From positions 14,355,644 through 14,419,643 of the forward strand of contig NC_065548.1 of assembly GCF_022605725.1 (NCBI RefSeq): 64,000 nucleotides of DNA. Direction: 5' to 3'. Within the stretch, counting starts at the first letter, position 1. Each line of letters starts with the position of its first letter. Both the position numbers and the translations under genes were made by a program. Source of the DNA: Anthonomus grandis grandis. Taxonomy: Eukaryota; Arthropoda; Insecta; Coleoptera; Curculionidae. Shown piece after piece: positions 57,719-64,000 of this stretch. Below the pieces are notes generated by a model, which did no database searches, was not told the DNA's origin, and saw only the letters and a list, made by a program, of their open reading frames with translations.

Positions 57719-59551
57719 CAGTGTGTCCCAGGATGAGCGAATTTATACGTAAAAATGACGAAAAATTTTGGGGTTGAAATTTGACTGTTTGGCATCCAGC
57801 CCTGCTTGATTAAAAAATAAAATTTAGCATATTTTTATTTTTTTTTAAATCAAGCATGCCTTGCTACGAGCATTTTTAAAATTTTATGAGTAGGTAAAGT
57901 AGTATTTCTAGGCAAGATGTAAAAAAAGTTTATGAAAAAAAGTTGTTTGGAATGCAATATTATGTCCGAATACCGAATTTCATAACCAAAGGCCTACTTT
58001 GATTTCTACGTTTAAATAATTTATTAATTATTTATTCTCTCTTTATTAAAAGTTTAAACAAAAATTAAATAAATGTTAATAGTTAAAATAGTGAAAATTA
58101 TTGCCCTTGGACTAATTCTGTTTACGATCGGTACGAATTTTTTGCTCGTGAAATGCATGCCCCTTATTATATTGGACTCTTTTTTACCGAATTTATGAGT
58201 TTTTGTCGAACTTTTTAAAATATAAACATTCTCAATTAAATGACGCAGCTAAATGACCACTATAAAACATTGTCACTGTCAAAGTTATGTACAAAAAACG
58301 TACTTATATCATCTTATTGCAAAGTTATCGGCGGTGCTGAACATAAGCAAATCTGAATTACAAAGAACTTTTAGCCATTATCATGCCAACAATATTAAAG
58401 CACTCAAACTAAGGTACTTGCATACTTTAGAAGAGGGGGATGAAGCGCACCGTTTATTATTTTCTACTTGATTAGCGATAAAAAAAATATTCGCGGAAAA
58501 ATCTACTTTCACGACAAATGGTGTAATTTCATCCCGAAATTGTCGATTTTGGTTGAATGAAACGCCAAAATTTGTAATCCATGGCAACAGGAAATCTTTT
58601 TAACGTTAGTGGCGCCATATCTTATCATTTAGGTATTATTGGACCATACTTTATTGAATGATCTCTTAATCAAGAAACATATCTTCAAATTTTGGAATAA
58701 TTTTTTGAAGAATACTTAGAACCTTTACCAGTTGATCAAAGAATAAATCTTTTATTTTCAGCGCACTCCACTATTTGAGTAGCAGAATGGTTGAATAAAA
58801 CTTTTCCGAATGGATGAATTGGAAGGCGCAACCCAATTGAGTGGCCGCCAAGGTCACCTGATTTAACCATTTCTGATTCCTATTATGGGACCGGTTCAAG
58901 CAAATTGTTTATTCCGAGCTATTACCAAATGACAGGAAACTAAAATAAAGAAAATAAAAAAAAATAATTAAAATAAAAGAATTACTAAAACAAAAAATTT
59001 GAAACGCTTGTAATTCAATTTCCATTGAAGAAATTAGAAATTCTTTTAAAATGTTTAGGAAAGATATTGAAAAATATTTTGACATCGAATAAATTTAAAA
59101 TAAGAAAATAAAATTAAATTTTCTTGTTAAATTAAACGTACTTAGAATTTTTGAGGATGGTTTGTAACTCTTAGATCAGTGATTTAACTATTAGATAAAT
59201 AAATTAGTTAGTTTTTCTCTAATAATTAAATATGAATAAAAAAATTAATTGGTACATAAAATGTAAAAATCAAAGTAGGCCTATGGTTATGAAATTTGGT
59301 ACTCAGGCATAATTTTGCATTCTAAACAACTTTTTCTTATAAACTTTTTTTATATCTGGCCTAAAAATACTACTTTACCAACTCATAAAATTTAAAAAAT
59401 GTTCGTATCAAGGGATGCTTGATTTAAACAAAATAAATATATGCAAAATTTTATTTTTTAATCAAGCAGGGCTGGGTGCCAAACTTTCAAATTCAACTAA
59501 AAAATTTTTTGTCGTTTTTACATATAAATTCGCTCATCCTGGGACACACAG
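57719..59551 (+). mobile_element. Long-TIR mariner-like element M4, 1833 bp
   Basis: TA on both sides (57717-57718 and 59552-59553). The inverted repeats, about 290 bp, begin CAGTGTGTCCCAGGATGAGC (left) and CTGTGTGTCCCAGGATGAGC (right, inward) and continue to about 58010 and 59262. The GTGTCCCA end is shared with M2, so the two belong to related families. Confidence 0.92.
58235..59095 (+). pseudogene. M4 transposase relic
   Basis: Blocks in changing frames match the same class: SELQRTFSHYHANNIKALKL and RYLHTLEEGDEAHRLLFST (second helix-turn-helix and linker), NCRFWLNETPKFV, GIIGPYF, and RRNPIEWPPRSPDL near the third catalytic site. The second catalytic block (QQDGAPxH) is degraded to FSAHSTI. 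Stops abound. Confidence 0.8.
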
Positions 59552-59954
59552 TATATCTAGTAAGTCATTTTAAAAACCTTTTAAAGACACTCTATATTGG
59601 ATAACATGAAATTCGAAGGTCAACACTGAATGTTAAATGTTACCCCGTCAGTAGTGGTTTCAGCCCTGTTCAAATCAGTGCTTTGAATGGTTTAATTAAT
59701 GTTAACGGAATATAATAGATATGGGCCGAGATAAATCAATGGCATATGTTTACCTGGCTAAAAGACAATACACTCTTTGAATGCCAAAATTAATTTATGT
59801 AAGCAAGACTATCATTTTATCTGACATTTAGTAAAATTACATAAAAAAAAAGTAGTGGCAGTCTCAAATATAAATTTAACCCAACAAGAAGAATTGAACA
59901 AAACAGTGTATAAAAATCTTTTACTCGAATAATAAATAAGGGAAAACTTCATAT

Positions 59955-60135
59955 TTAATCCTTATCAAATCCGTCTACTCCTTTGTTCAAACGTTGCAAT
60001 ATGTCTTGCAAGTGCAGAAGCAATTTGTTGTGGTTAGTGTCGAAACTGTCAGCGTTAATTTGCCTAACAATTTGTATATCGACCGAATTTAGCCCGGCCA
60101 TCAATTTTGCCCCGTAAAAGTTGCTATACCTTACA
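59955..60135 (-). pseudogene. Short protein-like segment of unknown origin
   Basis: Sixty open codons on the minus strand ending at a stop, with text such as GLNSVDIQIVRQINADSFDT and KLLLHLQDILQRLNKGVDGF. The amphipathic, Leu-rich pattern and base composition look like real coding sequence. No ATG or convincing acceptor opens it. It could be a last exon or a relic of a mobile-element gene. Confidence 0.35.
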
Positions 60136-60698
60136 TTTTAAAATGAAATTTACACGGCGTCAAAATTCCAGAAGTTTTCCACAATCTTGCCAAAAATGCA
60201 GCATTTGTTTTGAGTTTGAAAGTTTTATTAGGCCATAAATTTTGCCCAGTTATTGTAAGCTATATATTTATATCACATTTTCTCAGCGTATAATATTCGA
60301 ATTGTTATTTAGATTTACTGTCATGTAGTACAAGTTGCGTTAAAATATATTTTTTAATTGCTTCCACTTTTATTTAAAAACAAAATAAATACTTTAATTG
60401 CTTTTTTTTGTAAACAGAATTTAATTTAAATTAAGATGAATATATCTATATCTCATATTTCGCACTTACCCTAATTTTATGAGTCTACACGATTTGTATC
60501 TGGAAAAAAGAAAAATCATTATTTATATGGTGTAACTTATATATAAAGTTTCTGCATCAAATTAAATAAATAATATTTTCATCTGTTTTATGTTCAAAAA
60601 TCATAATTTTTTGAGAGGTATCATCATGTTTCTAAGGGAAAAATTTAACAAGAACAATCATTTCGAATGATTTGGATTGACAAGGACAAGTAATATAT
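60136..60698. other. No gene seen; small direct repeat
   Basis: GGCCATAAATTTTGCCC (60233) nearly repeats GGCCATCAATTTTGCCC (60096). Otherwise AT-rich. Confidence 0.5.
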
Positions 60699-60823
60699 TG
60701 TAACAAAATTCGGGAACACACGTAAGTAGAACCCTAAAGAAACCCTACGAATCAACTTTAACTACAGAATACTAATAAAATTGTACAAAAACTAGGAGAA
60801 TAATTAACGTATTTACATTTTCA
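60699..60823 (-). repeat. 3' LTR with a 361-bp internal deletion
   Basis: Shares TGTAAC..AATTCGGGAACACAC and then GTAAGTAGAACCCTAAAG..TAATTAACGT with the other LTR, but lacks the intervening segment (62588-62948 there). Reads TG...CA at its ends. Confidence 0.82.
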
Positions 60824-60842
60824 TAATACTGCTCTCCTCTCA
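60824..60842 (-). promoter_or_regulatory. Polypurine tract of the Gypsy element
   Basis: On the minus strand GAGAGGAGAGCAGTATTA lies directly before the 3' LTR. Such tracts prime plus-strand DNA synthesis. Confidence 0.6.
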
Positions 60843-61994
60843 AGTTTGATCGTCCCGATCAAACATGGGACCACCTGAGTCATGATAGGGCGCTAGCCGG
60901 ACGATGTTTACAATTTTCATCTTCGCTGTCGGATGTCGCTGGATACGGTACACCACGTCGTTGATTCTGGTGACCACATTGAATGGACCTTCCCAATCCT
61001 TCTGGAGCTTTGGTGACTTGCCCTTCGTCCTCCGCGGATTGTATAACCAGACTTTATCCCCAGGATTAAAACCAGTAGAATAACGTGATTTCATTCTGTT
61101 ACTTTCTAGATAAAGTTTATCCCGTGCTTGTTCGTGAACAATTTGTAAACGCTCTTGTAAATGGTCGAAGTACTCCTCAAGGGTTTCAGACTTATGGGGT
61201 CTTCCAGTAATAATGTCCAAAGGTAAACGAAGTTCATCACCGTAGACAACTTTTGCCGGGCTCTTTCCAGTTGACTTGTGAATAGAAGAACGATATGCCA
61301 ATAGGAATGGTTGTATACAGGTATCCCAGTCGGTTTGCTTAGAGTTTACCACCATCCTCAAATAGGTTTCAAATGTGCGGTTAAATCTTTCAACCATTCC
61401 ATCAGACTGAGGGTGTAGTGGGGTTGTACGGGTCTTATTGATTCCCAGCAACTGGCATACTTGTTGGAATATTTGTGACTCAAAGTTCCTTCCTTGGTCT
61501 GAATGTATCTCTCTGGGTACACCAAATCGACAAATCCAGTTCTGGAACAGCACTTCAGCTACTGTCGTTGCTTCTTGGTTTGGAAGCGGATAAACCTCGG
61601 GCCACTTACTAAAGTAATCCATAGCAACAAGAGCATATCGGTTTCCGGAGCTACTAGTAGGAAAGGGTCCTCCTACGTCTATGGCAATTCGTTCAAAGGG
61701 TGCACCAACAAGATACTGCATCATCTTTCCTCTTGTCCGGGTTCTTGGGCCCTTGCTTGACGAACACTGCTCACACTGTCGGCACCAGCGTTTAACATCT
61801 TGATGACTGTTCAGCCAGTAAAACCGTTCTCTCATTTTTGCCAAGGTCTTACTAACTCCGAAATGTCCTCCGCCGACACCGCCATGAACAGCTTCAAGAA
61901 CTTCCGGAATCCGTTTTCGAGGAAGGACTGTCAGATATGTCTTTTCTTCGTTATCCCAGCGATTTCCCCTAGCAGCGGCCTCAAATTGATTCAA
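60840..61994 (-). CDS. Gypsy integrase joined to a gag remnant (384-codon frame)
   Basis: The first 18 or so codons (NQFEAAARGNRWDNEEK) are the gag matrix/capsid-like region. From TYLTVLPRKR onward the frame is integrase: zinc-binding His37, His44, Cys74, Cys77; catalytic core with Asp106 (AIDVGGPFP), Asp in IHSDQGRNFES and Glu in MVERFNRTF; and a C-terminal GPF-type region (DWEGPFNVV). Integrase binds LTR ends and inserts retroelement DNA into the chromosome. The integrase part has no stop. The fusion is a product of deletion: no initiation site is expected here because the intact element would make it as part of a polyprotein. The Met shown is simply the first in the frame. Confidence 0.9.
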   Translation of the reverse strand: MNQFEAAARGNRWDNEEKTYLTVLPRKRIPEVLEAVHGGVGGGHFGVSKTLAKMRERFYWLNSHQDVKRWCRQCEQCSSSKGPRTRTRGKMMQYLVGAPFERIAIDVGGPFPTSSSGNRYALVAMDYFSKWPEVYPLPNQEATTVAEVLFQNWICRFGVPREIHSDQGRNFESQIFQQVCQLLGINKTRTTPLHPQSDGMVERFNRTFETYLRMVVNSKQTDWDTCIQPFLLAYRSSIHKSTGKSPAKVVYGDELRLPLDIITGRPHKSETLEEYFDHLQERLQIVHEQARDKLYLESNRMKSRYSTGFNPGDKVWLYNPRRTKGKSPKLQKDWEGPFNVVTRINDVVYRIQRHPTAKMKIVNIVRLAPYHDSGGPMFDRDDQT

Positions 61995-62518
61995 ATAGGT
62001 ACTCCATGCTTCTTTGCCGTCGAATTTAATTTCATTATTGTTTGCATTCCAGGATCGGGATGAAGAGGAGTCCGTTTTACTTTCATCTCTAGTTCTTGGA
62101 TCTTTTTTTGTACTTGCCCCAATTCTTCTTCTACCGTTGCTTCAAAGTTAGTTATTAATTGTTTCTGATTCTTCTCCAGATCTTCTTTAAGTTGTAAAAC
62201 TCGTTCCTCTTGTTTTCTGTCTCGTTCCTCCTGCTCCTTTTTAAGATTATCTTTTAAATTAAGTAAGCCATCTTTCATGGTTCGAATCAGGTCTTCATTT
62301 TCTTTCTTTAGGTCATCTTTCATGGTCCTTATCAGGTCTTCATTTTCTTTCTTCAGGTCAGATTTAATTGTCTTTAGTAAATCTTCCTGTTTCTTGTCTC
62401 GCTCTTCTTGTTTGCGGTCTCGTTCTTCTTGTTCTACTTTTTGCTCTTCAAACTTCCTTAATAGCAGCTCCATCAATTTCTCAGTCTCCATCTTGGCCTG
62501 ACTTCTTCTTAAAGGCAT
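61991..62518 (-). CDS. Gypsy gag N-terminal part, coiled coil
   Basis: Starts MPLRRSQAKMETEKLMELLL. Residues about 10-150 form a highly charged coiled coil with repeats (KKENEDLIRTMKD twice; EERDRKQEER three times). It ends PLHPDPGMQTIMKLNS and stops at 61991. A one-base shift near 62027 moves the family sequence KFDGKEAWSTYLNQFEAAAR into the frame that leads to integrase, so gag is both frameshifted and truncated. The role is assembly of the particle around element RNA. Confidence 0.8.
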   Translation of the reverse strand: MPLRRSQAKMETEKLMELLLRKFEEQKVEQEERDRKQEERDKKQEDLLKTIKSDLKKENEDLIRTMKDDLKKENEDLIRTMKDGLLNLKDNLKKEQEERDRKQEERVLQLKEDLEKNQKQLITNFEATVEEELGQVQKKIQELEMKVKRTPLHPDPGMQTIMKLNSTAKKHGVPI

Positions 62519-62547
62519 CCACTAAAATGAGCTTCCAAATATCCTTT

Positions 62548-62560
62548 ACTTCTGACACCA
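62548..62560 (-). promoter_or_regulatory. Primer-binding site matching tRNA-Leu
   Basis: On the minus strand TGGTGTCAGAAGT follows the 5' LTR end after 2 nt. It is complementary to a 3' end ACTTCTGACACCA, as in Leu tRNAs (tRNA identity from memory). Confidence 0.65.
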
Positions 62561-62562
62561 AT

Positions 62563-63040
62563 TGTAAAAAAATTCGGGAACACACTTTTATTGTCAACGT
62601 CAAAAGCACTAACCTAACTCGCCTTGACTGTCGTTTAATTGTTTCCAAGGTAAAAACTAACAAAACAATTAAAACTGAATTAATTGTCACCAAGCGCGTC
62701 CTTTTTAAAACCCGATGGAACAGTTTCGAAATATTTAGAATTATCTTCATTGTTTTTGCCCAAAGAGACCAATAATTTTAGGAGAATACTGACAGTCAAA
62801 GCAAGCAAGTATACAAATTCTAGAAAATTAGAACTACAGGGATTTACAATAATATAACCTTAATAACCTAAATTGGGGCCAAAATGGGGCTCTCGAACAA
62901 GATGAAGTACTTAAAAACTAAACACTATAGACGAAAATAATAAACCAAACGTAAGTAGAACCCTAAAGAAACCCTACGAATCAACTTTAGCTACAGAATA
63001 CTAATAAAATTGCACAAAAACTAGGAGAATAATTAACGTT
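62563..63040 (-). repeat. 5' LTR, about 478 bp
   Basis: Its inner end is TGTAAAAAAATTCGGGAACAC in plus orientation, and the outer end matches the 3' LTR to about 63039. About 13 bp of outer end seen in the 3' LTR are missing or diverged. The promoter of the element should lie here. Confidence 0.8.
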
Positions 63041-63044
63041 AATT

Positions 63045-63710
63045 TTTAATTTAATTGCTTTCCTTAACTTTACTGTTCTTCGTAATCACTAAATCCTAAT
63101 TGGGAATCAACATAAACACCCAGGGTGCAAGTTCGACGAATTGTAACTCAGTGTTGTGTGTGTTCATGTTATATGCAAATTTATATTTCAAAGATATTTT
63201 ATTATTTTTTAAAATTTTAGTTTTTTTTAATTACTTTTATGAGGAAGCTTGCATATTAGTTTCATATGCTCCGTGGGAGTACACTTTCAGATTTTTTTTG
63301 ATCAAAAGAAAAAGCCGATGAAGGACTTCTAAACTAAATTTAAACTAGTCGTCGATATTTTAATTTGCTACGGTGTAATCAAATTCCTGCCAGAAAAGGG
63401 AATATTCACCTCTTCTTTTCCCTGAGTGTTACAAGGAACATTGATTAGTTATTCTCTATTTAAGCCGCGTTTATATTATAAACCAAAGGACTTTTCCTCA
63501 AAAAGGAAGGTAAAATTTATAATAGGTAATTAAAAAGCTACAAAGCAAGTTAAGGGCTGCTACCAAAAATGGTATAATAAATATTTAAGACAATAATTGC
63601 CTCAGAGAACGACAATAAAATGTATTTTTTTACGTAAGAGAATTCATGTAAGTAGTTTCATTTTATGCCCATAGTATTAGCAGATCTTAGAGTAATAAAA
63701 TTATCTGGAA
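63045..63710. other. No gene seen
   Basis: AT-rich, no supported feature. Confidence 0.5.
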
Positions 63711-63712
63711 CA

Positions 63713-63990
63713 AATGAGCTTATCTGTAAATATTTTCTGCGATTTCTCTAAAGCTTGCGACTGTGTAAATCATAATATTAACGGATTCACAAGAATTTAA
63801 GCAGAAGTCAGCTTGTAAGAGTTGTTAAAAAGGTCTTCTTACAAGCCAATAAAATGGTCGTCAATGTCCAGTTCTAGGACATTGAGGGTTTTTACTGTTT
63901 ACAAATGATATCGCTAGTCTAGATATTTTTGAGATTGTACAAGAAATTGATATGAAATTGAAATGATGTTGGAGCAATCTGGATATTAAG
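63713..63990 (+). pseudogene. Jockey-like RT fragment at the window edge
   Basis: ELICKYFLRFL and, in the next frame, LSVNIFCDFSKACDCVNHNI match 'xxFxDFSKAFDxVxH', with stops after it. A second block near 63880 (RTLRVFTVYK) may be the QGS-LGP region. The element probably continues beyond 64000. Confidence 0.65.
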
Positions 63991-64000
63991 GCACTTTATA

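Larger units (their letters stand above)
60699..63040 (-). mobile_element. Ty3/Gypsy LTR retrotransposon, large internal deletion
   Basis: Ordered on the minus strand: 5' LTR (63040-62563), primer-binding site (62560-62548), gag start (62518), then a direct jump from gag into integrase (about 61940), integrase to 60840, a purine-rich tract and the 3' LTR (60823-60699). Capsid C-part, nucleocapsid, protease, RT and RNase H are missing. It is therefore defective, but its integrase frame is unbroken, pointing to a fairly recent deletion. Confidence 0.92.

Noticed and set aside
62277..62501. 74-codon plus-strand ORF
   Set aside because: It is the antisense of the gag coiled-coil repeats, giving a low-complexity Ser/Arg/Phe peptide.
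1..64000. CRISPR arrays, tRNA or rRNA genes, bacterial operons or phage modules
   Set aside because: No regularly spaced short repeats, no cloverleaf with clear A and B boxes, and no bacterial-type gene organisation were seen.

Overview
The window is AT-rich eukaryotic DNA, almost certainly from an insect and plausibly a beetle. It carries small GT-AG introns, long gene-poor stretches, and many decayed mariner, hAT, piggyBac, pogo-like, RTE, jockey-like and Gypsy elements of the kinds common in insect genomes. The species cannot be read from the sequence. No tRNA, rRNA, CRISPR array or bacterial operon was seen.

Host genes are few and sit on the minus strand of the first 25 kb. Three exons (14135-14260, 7195-7316, 3173-3358) have good splice sites and matching phases. 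They join into part of a single-pass membrane protein that I cannot name. Two further minus-strand genes (14626-14974 and 24808-25178) were put together here from a signal-peptide exon, a 55-59 nt intron and a last exon. Each encodes a protein of about 100 residues with a hydrophobic C-terminus, and the two are paralogues. This is the best candidate for an undescribed host gene family.

The rest is mostly mobile DNA, often nested. From left to right: a 535-bp tandem repeat (345-1735); a 947-bp foldback element (3662-4608); a Tc1 fragment; a non-LTR retrotransposon (9560-13548) split by a hAT element with a perfect 8-bp target duplication; RT remnants (16-23 kb); a broken four-exon transposase-like gene flanked by arrays of GACTTAAGTC (26.5-29.9 kb); degenerate tandem and inverted repeats (31.4-35 kb); more RT remnants; two copies of an unnamed repeat (39.6-42.1 and 53.1-56 kb); an RTE-type RT gene (46.1-52 kb) cut by two long-TIR mariners; a fourth long-TIR mariner (57.7-59.6 kb); and a Gypsy element with a gag-integrase deletion (60.7-63.0 kb).

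The unnamed repeat is informative because one copy holds a piggyBac-derived element and the other a mariner, so each copy shows the near-empty target site of the other. Four mariner-like elements share unusually long terminal inverted repeats (about 290-500 bp) and transposases of the DD41D spacing class. One of them (48880-51294) still has an apparently intact two-exon transposase with all three catalytic aspartates.
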